Below, one piece after another: positions 52,557 through 60,534 of a DNA stretch of 64,000 bases. Below the pieces are notes generated by a model. The model was given only the letters and a program-made list of their open reading frames with translations, did no database searches and was not told the DNA's origin. Origin of the DNA: Nostoc sp. UHCC 0702 (GTDB lineage Bacteria > Cyanobacteriota > Cyanobacteriia > Cyanobacteriales > Nostocaceae); contig CP071065.1 in NCBI GenBank assembly GCA_017164015.1, positions 7,469,501-7,533,500 of the forward strand. The letters are read 5' to 3'. Position 1 is the first letter of the stretch; each line of letters begins with the position of its first letter. A program made the position numbers and the translations under genes.

Positions 52557-52989
52557 AAATTTACACTTTTAAAAAGGTTACATAACTATTTTGTCTCAAT
52601 TAACCTGTATTTTAGTTCAGCAAAAAGCGCATTTTTTTAGCAAAAAATTTTATTTATGTCCGTAATTTCTCTGAATTTAATCACTAAAGGTTGATTTTCA
52701 GCGAGATAATATTATGGTCAACTGCGATCGCTTTAACTTTAAGCCTGAATATTGTAATTTTAAGCCTTAGTGTTCTAGCTTTAAGGGTTAATGTTATAAC
52801 CTTAAGGCTTGATGTTGTAACTTTAAGGCTTGATGTTCTAGCTTTAAGGGTTCATGTTCTAGCTTTAAGGGTTCATGTTATAACTTTAAGGCTTAATGTT
52901 GTAACCTTAAGGGTCAAGATTGTAACATTGATGACTAAAGTTTGTTAGTGAGTGCATTATAGCAAGCGTAGTAAAAGAGCAATTTTTTC
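52557..52989. other. intergenic region with a 21-bp tandem array
   Basis: AT-rich, then a tandem array from about 52,733 to 52,925 (see next entry), then about 60 bp before the transposase remnant. The 85-codon frame across the array is made almost only of the repeat and has no good ribosome binding site, so it is not called as a gene. Confidence 0.6.
52733..52925. repeat. 21-bp tandem repeats, about nine degenerate units
   Basis: Units of the form TTTAAGGCTTGATGTTGTAAC follow each other, varying between GGCTT/GGGTT and CTAGC/GTAAC. Forward frames read as leucine/valine heptads. The unit length equals that of the unrelated array at 7211-7378. Confidence 0.85.
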
Positions 52990-53253
52990 ATGTCTCGCCC
53001 TTAACGTAACTTTCAACCTGGCTTTTGCTATCACATTACGACTCGCTGCAATAACCGCGAATTTTGTCTAACGCGCTTAGAATGTCGTGAGGTTTTTCTT
53101 TACGCCATTAAGAAAGCACAGGAAAAATATCAATTTAAGCTCTATGCTTTGTGCATTATGAGCAATCATGTGCATTATCTGCTGGAACCAAAACAACCAG
53201 AACACTTACCTAAAATTACCGCAGTGCCAGGTATCAGAATTATGAAATGTTGA
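52990..53253 (+). pseudogene. remnant of a REP-associated (RAYT-like) Y1 transposase
   Basis: After a stop in codon 5 (MSRP then TAA) the frame reads NFQPGFCYHITTRCNNREF, LECREVFLYAIKKAQEKYQF and CIMSNHVHYLLEP, the last holding the HUH motif H-V-H. It then degenerates and ends at a TGA. The second half with the catalytic Tyr is lost, so it is inactive. Confidence 0.85.
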
Positions 53254-53286
53254 TTACTTCGTAGGAAGGAGGGCGTTTATAAATTT

Positions 53287-54369
53287 TTATAATTTTCGGA
53301 AAACCTTATATGTTAAGCTTTTCCGAGAAAAATGCCAACACAACCAATATACCCCAACCCAACACACACCAAGTAGCACACCCGACCCAACATTAATAGA
53401 CGAATTATACCCAATAACAAACCCACAAATGACACTTACATACAAAGGAATGCGAACCGAAACGAACTCATTAAACTCATTACTTAAAACTGGCAAGTCT
53501 CCCATAGGGGCAACTAAAGGGAGGTGTCCCATAGGGGCAGAGGTAGGGGCTGAGGTGTCAAAATTTATATCAGAATAATTTATCCAACTATTATTCTCTC
53601 TCCATCCTACGCAATCGCCAAACTTCTCCCAGGCTTGTTTATAATACTTGCCGTCAGCTTTACCGCCAACGCTCAAGTATATTTCCTTCTGGACGCTGAA
53701 GCCAAAGTGTCCATTGCTGTATGTTACCCACAGTTTATCAATTTTGCGTAAGTCAGTGCGAGGAAAATTTAAGAGTTCGTCATCGGTGAACCACTTGCCT
53801 TCTTTTTTATCTACAGCCTGAATCATGACCCGATAAGTTTCTGCGTCGGCTTCTTTCCAGTTTTCTTTTGCTAGTAGGTTGCGTAGTCTGGTGTAGTCTA
53901 TGCCTTTTTCTGAGTCCAGGTTATCTGTTGGAATAGATTGAGGCTGTGTCCTTGGCTTTTTCCCAGCAGTAATACCCCATTCCAATAAAGACAAAGCATG
54001 CTCATCACTAATACTTTCAGAGAAACAGATCCATCTAAATTCTTGTAAAAAAATTAAATTCTCAGGCAGTTGTTCAACACCAGGAAGCAAAACTGGAATT
54101 ACAGGAATATTTCTTTTCACACACTGATTAATTAGGGCTTTTAATTCCCAACTTTGCCAGCGTCCCAAACCACGGACACCAATGAAGATAGCAGCAGATC
54201 TGACTAAAGGAATTGCTTGTTGGATTTCATCTTGAAATGTTCGTCCCGGTGGAATTTGTTCATCGTCTATCCACGGTCTTAAATTACGCCGTTTCAATGC
54301 TACTGCGATGTATTGAACTTCCGGTTTGTCTAAACTATTGTGAGCTAGAAACACATCAAACTCTGCCAT
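53287..54369 (-). CDS. TIR - GUN4 - transmembrane protein
   Basis: 360 aa. Residues 3-135 are a TIR domain: FDVFLAHNSLDKPEVQYIAV, RPWIDDEQIPPG, and WQSWELKAL with Glu75 at the place of the NADase catalytic Glu. Residues about 155-275 are a GUN4-like tetrapyrrole-sensor domain: DYTRLRNLLAKENWKEAD, WVTYSNGHFGFSVQ and FGDCVGWRENN. A Pro/Gly linker with two MGHLP/MGDLP copies leads to two membrane segments (IPLYVSVICGFVIGYN and VGSGVLLGVCWVGVYWLCW). This suggests a membrane-bound signalling or NAD-consuming protein gated by GUN4. The partner gene ends 3 bp upstream. Confidence 0.85.
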   Translation of the reverse strand: MAEFDVFLAHNSLDKPEVQYIAVALKRRNLRPWIDDEQIPPGRTFQDEIQQAIPLVRSAAIFIGVRGLGRWQSWELKALINQCVKRNIPVIPVLLPGVEQLPENLIFLQEFRWICFSESISDEHALSLLEWGITAGKKPRTQPQSIPTDNLDSEKGIDYTRLRNLLAKENWKEADAETYRVMIQAVDKKEGKWFTDDELLNFPRTDLRKIDKLWVTYSNGHFGFSVQKEIYLSVGGKADGKYYKQAWEKFGDCVGWRENNSWINYSDINFDTSAPTSAPMGHLPLVAPMGDLPVLSNEFNEFVSVRIPLYVSVICGFVIGYNSSINVGSGVLLGVCWVGVYWLCWHFSRKSLTYKVFRKL

Positions 54370-54372
54370 TGT

Positions 54373-54864
54373 TTACTCCTCCACACCTGCGATAGTCGCC
54401 AACGCCTGAGCATACTCTTCTAAACCCACCCGCAAAGCCTCTAACTCCCGTCGCGCCGTCGCTTCAAGAGACCAACTCTGCTCATGTTCCTTGGGACTCA
54501 CCCCCACAGGTCGCCTTGCTTCCCACGCTTGCAATAACGGATGCCATTTTGACAAAAACGGCCTTAACCCATTATTCAACACAGCGATCGCAATTCCCCC
54601 CACTGAATCACGAGCAGCACCCACATCAGGCCCGGCAGTTTTGAGAACTTCGCGGGTCGTTCCAAATAAACTATAAAGAGAGTTCATCGCTTCTCGTACC
54701 AAACCCTGGTCAACTTCCAAAGGTTGTACAGCAATGCGCGTCACCAATTCCACATAAAGCGACCAAGCCGCCTTCTGTTGTGTGGTGTTAACTTTCCACG
54801 ACATGGAACCAATGCCAAAAGGCAGACTTACAGATACAGTCTCTAAAGAAACGCGATCGCGCAT
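54373..54864 (-). CDS. helical partner protein upstream of TIR-GUN4
   Basis: About 163 aa from the ATG at 54,864 (a TTG five codons upstream is less likely). Mostly helical with no signal or membrane segment: WSLYVELVTRIAVQPLEVDQ, VREAMNSLYSLFGTTREVLK, GGIAIAVLNNGLRPFLSKWH, and a C-terminal helix ELEALRVGLEEYAQALATIA. The family is not recognised. It ends 3 bp before the TIR-GUN4 start on the same strand, so the two genes are almost certainly one operon, and it may be an adaptor or regulator. Confidence 0.65.
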   Translation of the reverse strand: MRDRVSLETVSVSLPFGIGSMSWKVNTTQQKAAWSLYVELVTRIAVQPLEVDQGLVREAMNSLYSLFGTTREVLKTAGPDVGAARDSVGGIAIAVLNNGLRPFLSKWHPLLQAWEARRPVGVSPKEHEQSWSLEATARRELEALRVGLEEYAQALATIAGVEE

Positions 54865-55169
54865 ATTTATAATAAGCAAATTTAACTAATTTTCTGTGAT
54901 TATTATAGTAATTGATGAAACTCCTCAACCAAAGCATTTTCAGGATGTTTTTATGAAATGCCATGCCTACGGCAATGCTCCCCCTACGCAAATCATAATC
55001 AATCAACAAGATTATGATAGTAATAACATCTGTGCATCCAATCTCAGACGATTTCAATTGTGGGTAAAAACTTCAAACCCTCTCCCCTGCACCCCTGCAC
55101 CCCTGCACCCTTGCAGTCTCAACAAACAAATAAAATGTCTAACAACTTACCCCTAGCCCCAATCAAGTT

Positions 55170-55880
55170 ATGTCAGTCGCCCAAGAATTAGAACCAGCAG
55201 AAGATATAATATTTCCACCAGGAGATATCGACAGTGACGAACCACCATTGGAAAGCGATTTACATCTACGCCAAATTATTCTGTTATTACAATGTTTAGA
55301 ATTGTGGTGGCAAAACCGCAATGATTTTTATGCTGCTGGAAATCTGACAATTTACTACAGCCAACGTCAACTTAAATCAGAAGAATTTCGCGGCCCAGAC
55401 TTTTTTGTGGTGCTAGGATGCGAAAGAAAACCGCGCAAAAGTTGGGTGATTTGGCAGGAAGATGGTAAATATCCGAATATCATTGTCGAGTTACTTTCAT
55501 CTTCCACAAAAGCCACAGACAAAGGCTTAAAAAAACAAATCTACCAAGATATCTTTCGCACGCCGGAATATTTTTGGTTTGACCCGGATAATTTAGAATT
55601 TGTGGGGTTTCATTTAGTAGACGCTCATTACCAACCAATAGAAGCAAATGCCCAAGGTTGGTTATGGAGTCAGCAGTTAGATTTATATTTGGGTGTACAG
55701 GACAATCAATTACGCTATTTTACGGCACAAGGGCAGTTAGTGCCGACACCGCAAGAATTAGCACAACAAGAAAAGCAGCGTGCGGACGAAGAAAGACAGC
55801 GTACAGCACAAGAAAAGCAACGCGCAGAACGCCTAGCCGCTAAGTTGCGAGAATTAAATATTGATCCTGATAATCTATAA
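55170..55880 (+). CDS. Uma2 family putative endonuclease with a coiled-coil tail
   Basis: 236 aa. FRGPDFFVVLGCERKPRKSW, PNIIVELLSSSTKATDKG and TPEYFWFDPDNLEFVGFHL are the Uma2 core. The C-terminal 35 residues are a Gln/Arg/Glu coiled coil (QQEKQRADEERQRTAQEKQR) typical of the longer cyanobacterial subgroup. Tandem CTGCACCCC repeats lie upstream at about 55,085-55,112. Confidence 0.9.
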   Translation: MSVAQELEPAEDIIFPPGDIDSDEPPLESDLHLRQIILLLQCLELWWQNRNDFYAAGNLTIYYSQRQLKSEEFRGPDFFVVLGCERKPRKSWVIWQEDGKYPNIIVELLSSSTKATDKGLKKQIYQDIFRTPEYFWFDPDNLEFVGFHLVDAHYQPIEANAQGWLWSQQLDLYLGVQDNQLRYFTAQGQLVPTPQELAQQEKQRADEERQRTAQEKQRAERLAAKLRELNIDPDNL

Positions 55881-56102
55881 AGACAATTCGCTAGCCTTGA
55901 ATCATATTGTCCCGGCTACTCCTGCTGTCAGTTTTGTTTCCATAATGGTTATTGCTGCGTTTAGTTCAATTGTAGGTTATGGGGTTGTAGCGATCGCGCC
56001 CTGGTGGCAAGTCAAAAATCAAAAGTTTATTAATATCTGCAATCTTGTTAACTAACTCAGATACAATAATAAATTTGTCTGCTACATCCAATTTTGGAGT
56101 AT

Positions 56103-56423
56103 ATGCCCCAAACTTACACCGTAGAAATTAACTTCCAAGGCGAAACTCATACTTTGCAAGTTCCTGAAAACGAAACTATCTTGTCAGTAGCCGATGCTGC
56201 TGGTTTAGAACTGCCGAGTTCTTGTCATGCAGGTGTTTGTACAACTTGCGCCGGTCAAATTATTTCAGGAACTGTAGATCAAAGTGAAGGCATGGGCGTG
56301 AGTCCAGATTTGCAAAAACAAGGTTATGTATTGCTTTGTATAGCCTATCCCCGTTCAAATTTGAAAATTGATACCGAAAAGGAAGATATAGTTTATCAAT
56401 TGCAATTTGGCAAAGATAAGTGA
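56103..56423 (+). CDS. plant-type 2Fe-2S ferredoxin
   Basis: 106 aa from the ATG at 56,103 (GGAG a few bases upstream). The cluster ligands are in SSCHAGVCTTCAGQ with the fourth Cys in YVLLCIAYP, the C-x4-C-x2-C-x29-C spacing of photosynthetic ferredoxins. The longer C-terminus (DTEKEDIVYQLQFGKDK) separates it from the main PetF, so it is likely one of the minor ferredoxins. It carries electrons in the cytoplasm. Confidence 0.92.
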   Translation: MPQTYTVEINFQGETHTLQVPENETILSVADAAGLELPSSCHAGVCTTCAGQIISGTVDQSEGMGVSPDLQKQGYVLLCIAYPRSNLKIDTEKEDIVYQLQFGKDK

Positions 56424-56536
56424 ATTAATGGAGGGTGAAGGATAAAAAGTAAAATTGTCTACTTGATAGTTGCCACTTTATACTTCATCCTTGATTCAGG
56501 TATTGTATAAACTACTAATCCCAAAGATTTACCGCA

Positions 56537-56716
56537 ATGACTACTCATTTTATTAGTGCTGAAATTGACTTGCAAGAAACTCCCACAGAGTTACAAAAAG
56601 CAATTGAAGCAGAATTGAAAAAACAAGGTGAACCCCTGCGTTGGGCAATTACCTCTGTAGATACTGAACAGCAAAAAGCTGTTGTAGAAGCAGTTGTGAC
56701 TAAAGTTGAAAGTTAG
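56537..56716 (+). CDS. 59-aa conserved-looking small protein
   Basis: ATG at 56,537, TAG at 56,714-56,716. The sequence MTTHFISAEIDLQETPTELQ ... GEPLRWAITSVDTEQQKAVV has a clear strand-helix-strand character and no simple-repeat bias until the end. The stop TAG is the first element of an AGTTAGG tandem array. It lies between the ferredoxin and DUF3326 genes on the same strand. Not recognised as a family. Confidence 0.65.
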   Translation: MTTHFISAEIDLQETPTELQKAIEAELKKQGEPLRWAITSVDTEQQKAVVEAVVTKVES

Positions 56717-56748
56717 GAGTTAGGAGTTAGGAGTTAGGAGTTAAGAGT
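56711..56748. repeat. AGTTAGG 7-bp tandem array
   Basis: Five consecutive AGTTAGG-type units; the first supplies the stop codon of the 59-aa gene. Similar tracts occur at about 57,940 and 62,638-62,672. Confidence 0.85.
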
Positions 56749-56845
56749 TAGAAGGGGCGCAACCCTAAAATGCCCGTACAAGAGTTAGAAAATGTTTAAT
56801 TTTTAACTCTTCACTCCTAACTTAATAACCAAAGAGCAGTGAGTT

Positions 56846-57910
56846 GTGAATCAACGACCATATACTACTATTTTAATCGTTCCTACTGGCGTTGGAGCAG
56901 CCATTGGCGGATATGCTGGTGATGCAATTCCAGTTGCTAAAGTTTTATCACAGGTTTGCGATCGCCTGATTACTCACCCCAATGTCCTTAATGGTGCAAG
57001 TTTATACTGGAACATTCCCAATGCTTTCTATGTTGAAGGTTACGGACTTGACAAATTCGCTTCGGGATGCTGGGGTTTGCGTCCGGTTCGTCACAATAAA
57101 ATAGGTTTACTTTTAGACCAAGGCATTGAGCCAGAATTGCAGTTGCGACATTTGCAAGCAGCGGACGCAGCCAGGGCAACTCTAGGCTTGACCATCACAG
57201 ATTATGTAATTACTGATGCACCATTAAATGTAGAATTACGCACTGCCCCATCAGGCGCGAGTTGGGGAACAATAGGCAACCCTGATAGTTTGCTGAGGGC
57301 TGCTGAGATATTAATAAAAAAAGTGGGGGTAGAAGCGATCGCAGTTGTGGCTCGTTTCCCCGATGATATGGATGAAGAGGCAGTGGAAAACTACCGTCAA
57401 GGTAAAGGTGTAGATCCCCTAGCTGGTGCGGAAGCGGTAATCAGTCATTTAGTGGTCAGAACCTTTCAAATTCCTTGCGCCCATTCTCCTGCTCTTGCAG
57501 CCGCACCCCCAGAACCAAATTTATCTCCCCGCTCCGCCGCCGAAGAATTGGGCTATACTTTTTTACCGTGCGTACTTGTAGGCTTAAGCCGTGCCCCACA
57601 ATTTATATTAGAGAAAGAGATAGTTAACTCTTTACAGGATGATATTTGGGCAAATCAAGTCGATAGTGTGATTGTACCTGCAACTGCTTGTGGCAGTAGC
57701 GCCTTACTGAGTTTAAGCCAGAGGCAATGCCAAATAATTACAGTGGAAGAAAATAAAACTTTAATACAAGTTCCTCCCGAACCGTTGGGGATCAAATCCA
57801 TACAGGTAAACTCATATTTAGAAGCAGTGGGTCTAATAGCAGCATATAAAGCGGGTGTTAATCCATCTGCTCTGCGTCCCAAATTATCGTCAATAGTCAA
57901 TAGTCAATAG
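56846..57910 (+). CDS. DUF3326 family protein
   Basis: 354 aa from a GTG start. TTILIVPTGVGAAIGGYAGD, GLDKFASGCWGLRPVRHNKI and DSVIVPATACGSSALLSLSQ are the conserved blocks. This cyanobacterial and plastid family has no established function. The last residues (SIVNSQ) and the TAG stop are encoded by a TCAATAG 7-bp array (57,889-57,926), so the original C-terminus has been overwritten or trimmed by the repeat. Confidence 0.9.
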   Translation: MNQRPYTTILIVPTGVGAAIGGYAGDAIPVAKVLSQVCDRLITHPNVLNGASLYWNIPNAFYVEGYGLDKFASGCWGLRPVRHNKIGLLLDQGIEPELQLRHLQAADAARATLGLTITDYVITDAPLNVELRTAPSGASWGTIGNPDSLLRAAEILIKKVGVEAIAVVARFPDDMDEEAVENYRQGKGVDPLAGAEAVISHLVVRTFQIPCAHSPALAAAPPEPNLSPRSAAEELGYTFLPCVLVGLSRAPQFILEKEIVNSLQDDIWANQVDSVIVPATACGSSALLSLSQRQCQIITVEENKTLIQVPPEPLGIKSIQVNSYLEAVGLIAAYKAGVNPSALRPKLSSIVNSQ

Positions 57911-57926
57911 TCAATGGTCAATAGTC
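57889..57926. repeat. TCAATAG 7-bp tandem array, partly coding
   Basis: Five units; the first three encode the DUF3326 C-terminus and its stop. It is followed after a short gap by CTCCTCATCTCCCTCATC-type 9-bp repeats (58,008-58,072). Confidence 0.9.
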
Positions 57927-58089
57927 ATTTCTTATTAGTGAGGAGTTAGGAGTTAGGAGACAGAACACAGAAGCTAGGAATTCTTCTGTTGTTCCCCTTG
58001 TCCCCCCATCTCCTCATCTCCTCATCTCCCTCATCTCCCTCATCTCCCTCATCTCCCTCATCTCCCCACTCCCTATTCCCGAAATAACC

Positions 58090-58686
58090 GTGGTTGAACA
58101 ACAAAAACACGAACCAGAAATTCCATACCTAACACGCATCCAAGTACTAGTAGCAATGGGAGCGACAGCAATCATTTTATGGATAATTGCCAAGCTTTGG
58201 TTATACTTTGGTAACGTTTCCCTGTTTAGGTGGCACTGGCATGAAAAAGATTTACTATTGGGGCTAGCGTTGGGGTTAATGATCACGGCTTTGAGTGGCT
58301 TAGCTTATCGCTTGTACCATCCCTACCGTCAAAGTGCAGATTATTACCTACAACTAGTGTTGAGTCCCTTAGCTTTGCCAGACTTAATTTGGCTGGGTTT
58401 GCTACCAGGATTAAGTGAAGAATTGTTATTTCGTGGTGTAATGCTGCCAGCTTTAGGCTTAGATCATGTGGCTGTGATTGTATCGAGTCTTTGCTTTGGC
58501 GTTTTGCACCTCAGCGGTTCCGAACAATGGCCTTATGTAATTTGGGCAACTATTATCGGGCTAATACTGGGGTACAGTGCCCTCATCAGCGGCAACTTGT
58601 TAGTGCCAATTGTCGCTCACATCACCACAAATTTGATTTCTAGCTATTTGTGGAAAATGTGGCAATTATCGAAAATGAAAAGTTAG
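58090..58686 (+). CDS. CPBP family intramembrane glutamic protease
   Basis: 198 aa from a GTG start. About five to six membrane segments. The catalytic motifs are GLSEELLFRGVML (E-E-x3-R), FGVLHLSG (F-x3-H) and VAHITTNLISS (H-x3-N). These proteases (Abi/CAAX type) process prenylated or peptide substrates in the membrane; the bacterial substrate is usually unknown. The stop is followed after 5 bp by CAGTTGT repeats shared with the convergent purN gene. Confidence 0.9.
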   Translation: MVEQQKHEPEIPYLTRIQVLVAMGATAIILWIIAKLWLYFGNVSLFRWHWHEKDLLLGLALGLMITALSGLAYRLYHPYRQSADYYLQLVLSPLALPDLIWLGLLPGLSEELLFRGVMLPALGLDHVAVIVSSLCFGVLHLSGSEQWPYVIWATIIGLILGYSALISGNLLVPIVAHITTNLISSYLWKMWQLSKMKS

Positions 58687-58691
58687 AGGAG

Positions 58692-58860
58692 TCAGTTGTC
58701 AGTTGTCAGTGGTCAGTTGTCAGTTGTCAGCTGTTGCTCCCCCGCTCCCCTGCTCCCCTGCTCCCCCGCTCCCCCGCTCCCCCTGCTCCCCCGCTCCCCC
58801 GCTCCCCCGCTCCCCTGCTCCCCTGCTCCCCCGCTCCCCCGCTCCCCCGCTCCCCCGCTC
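58692..58860. repeat. CAGTTGT and GCTCCCC simple-repeat tract
   Basis: CAGTTGT 7-bp units (58,692-58,735) are followed by CCCCGCTCCCCTGCT 9-bp-type units to 58,860. On the minus strand the second part is translated as the PurN tail and the first gives its stop. Confidence 0.88.
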
Positions 58861-59508
58861 AAGAGCCGCTGCCAAAGCGATCGCCTGTGGTAAAATTCGA
58901 TGTTCCTCAATTTGAATTCTGGCATGGAGTGTTTGTGCTGTGTCGTCTGGCAATACTGGCACCGCAGCTTGAATCAGTATTGGGCCGCTGTCTACTTCTA
59001 AAGAGACTACATGCACTGTACAGCCTGCAATTTTTACCCCAGCTTGCAAGGCTTGTTCTACAGCATTGATTCCTTTAAAACTAGGCAACAAACTCGGATG
59101 AATATTGATGATTTTGTCAGGGAAAGCATCAATTAATACTGGTGTTATCACTCGCATCCAGCCTGCCATAATCAGCCATTCTACATTGTAGTGCTGCAAA
59201 GTTTGCACAATTTGTTTGTCAAATGCTTGACGACTTTTGTAGTCACGATGATTCAACAAAACAGCTTCTACGCCCCTATTGGCAGCCCGTACTGCTGCTT
59301 TCGCTGAGGGATTATTATAAATTAAAACTTGAATTTGGGCGTTGATTTGCCCATCTTCAATAGCTTCGGCAATTGCCTCAAAGTTGCTGCCATTGCCAGA
59401 AGCCATAATTCCCAGTTTTAAGGGAGAACTTTGTATAAGTTCTTGACTGGAAATGTTAGGAGAAATTAAGCTAGCAGTAGCAGTATTGATTAGAAAAGAT
59501 TCATTCAT
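58720..59508 (-). CDS. purN: phosphoribosylglycinamide formyltransferase with a repeat-encoded tail
   Basis: 262 aa. The enzyme core (about 30-215) has KLGIMASGNGSNFEAIAEAI, the catalytic Asn-His in INIHPSLLPSFKG and Asp in VSLEVDSGPILIQ. It formylates GAR with 10-formyl-tetrahydrofolate in purine synthesis. Residues about 216-262 are a Gly/Ala/Glu/Arg repeat (GSGGAGERGSRGAGE and so on) encoded by 9-bp intergenic repeats, ending ATADN with the TGA in another repeat. A typical PurN ends near residue 215. Confidence 0.93.
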   Translation of the reverse strand: MNESFLINTATASLISPNISSQELIQSSPLKLGIMASGNGSNFEAIAEAIEDGQINAQIQVLIYNNPSAKAAVRAANRGVEAVLLNHRDYKSRQAFDKQIVQTLQHYNVEWLIMAGWMRVITPVLIDAFPDKIINIHPSLLPSFKGINAVEQALQAGVKIAGCTVHVVSLEVDSGPILIQAAVPVLPDDTAQTLHARIQIEEHRILPQAIALAAALERGSGGAGERGSRGAGERGSGGAGEQGERGSGGAGEQGSGGATADN

Positions 59509-59520
59509 AGAGAATCTATC

Positions 59521-60462
59521 TTATAACAAATGTGAACCTCTTGGACATTCAACTACTTGAGATTCTTTAATAGGTATTTTTGGTGTAACTGGTGGTGTGG
59601 CTGAAGGTTTATCAGTTTCACAAATAGCTGCCTGTGTCAAGAGTTCACCTTGAACTTTTTTAATAAAAACAACACCTGTATAGCTTCTCAGTTCAGGTTT
59701 TTTGGCAGTCGCATTGCTGACTGTAATTTTACTTTGCTTTTGGTTGCCTTGGTTAAGAATGCGATAGCGGTAGTTCTCAGTCTCCGGTTTAATCCCAACC
59801 TCTAGTTGCTTAATTGTTGGACTAAATTTTCCATTCTCTAAATAATAAGCCTGTTGTCCACGGTTTATAGTGCCAATAAAAACTTCAGCTTCAGATTTTG
59901 GTTGATTGCTTTCTGGTTCGCTGCTGCTGAGGTCGATAACTTGAACATTTTCAGGCAATGTCGTAGAGTCGGAAATTTTTTGGAACAGGGAAACTTCAGA
60001 AGAAAAAGCTGTGGGTCTGGGTAGGCCAGGATTAGTACCTTCTAATTGCAATCGCAACTGACCATCAGCAGTCAATTCAAAAATTGTCAAGACTGGTTTT
60101 TGATTGTTGTAAATTGTAACATCTAGATGCATGGGTTTTGGTATCTGGTTGATGCGATACTTAAACTCGGCAGCACCAGAATTATTAGAATCAAGAACAT
60201 AAATAAATAATTTGCCTTCTGGGGCAAAGAGAAAGTTGAGCGAGCTTGAGGATATTGGGTCTTTAACTTGCCATTGTCCCAATAATTGCTGAGCAACAGA
60301 GTTTTTTTGCTGACTTGGTTGAGATTGAGTTGGTATTGGTGCTGTTGATGGTTGAGCCAGCACAGTTGCGTCGAGAGTCACCATTAATGCTACAAATACG
60401 CTAGAGGTAAGCAATTTGCTAGCAATTGGAAGTTGAGAAAAGTTGAGTAAAATTTTAGACAT
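59521..60462 (-). CDS. exported type IV pilin-like G/H protein
   Basis: 313 aa. Signal or anchor segment at about 15-35 (LLTSSVFVALMVTLDATVLA), a Pro/Gln/Ser linker, then a beta-rich domain beginning LLGQWQVKDPISSSSLNFLF and a pilin-GH-like domain (EAEVFIGTINRGQQAYYLEN, YRYRILNQGNQ). It lacks the N-terminal prepilin methylation helix, so it is probably not a pilin subunit. It is divergent from the ABC permease gene and ends 12 bp before purN starts. Confidence 0.78.
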   Translation of the reverse strand: MSKILLNFSQLPIASKLLTSSVFVALMVTLDATVLAQPSTAPIPTQSQPSQQKNSVAQQLLGQWQVKDPISSSSLNFLFAPEGKLFIYVLDSNNSGAAEFKYRINQIPKPMHLDVTIYNNQKPVLTIFELTADGQLRLQLEGTNPGLPRPTAFSSEVSLFQKISDSTTLPENVQVIDLSSSEPESNQPKSEAEVFIGTINRGQQAYYLENGKFSPTIKQLEVGIKPETENYRYRILNQGNQKQSKITVSNATAKKPELRSYTGVVFIKKVQGELLTQAAICETDKPSATPPVTPKIPIKESQVVECPRGSHLL

Positions 60463-60534
60463 TTAGTTAAGAGCAACTAGATTGACAGGATCTTAGCAAA
60501 CCTCAGTATAAAATAACCCTACGTCAAAATACCC

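Noticed and set aside
52691..52948. 85-codon leucine/valine heptad frame
   Set aside because: Almost entirely a 21-bp tandem repeat without a ribosome binding site; a real membrane peptide cannot be excluded but is not supported.
55861..56055. 64-codon frame overlapping the Uma2 gene end
   Set aside because: It has one hydrophobic stretch, but it overlaps the Uma2 coding end and lacks supporting signals; no family is recognised.
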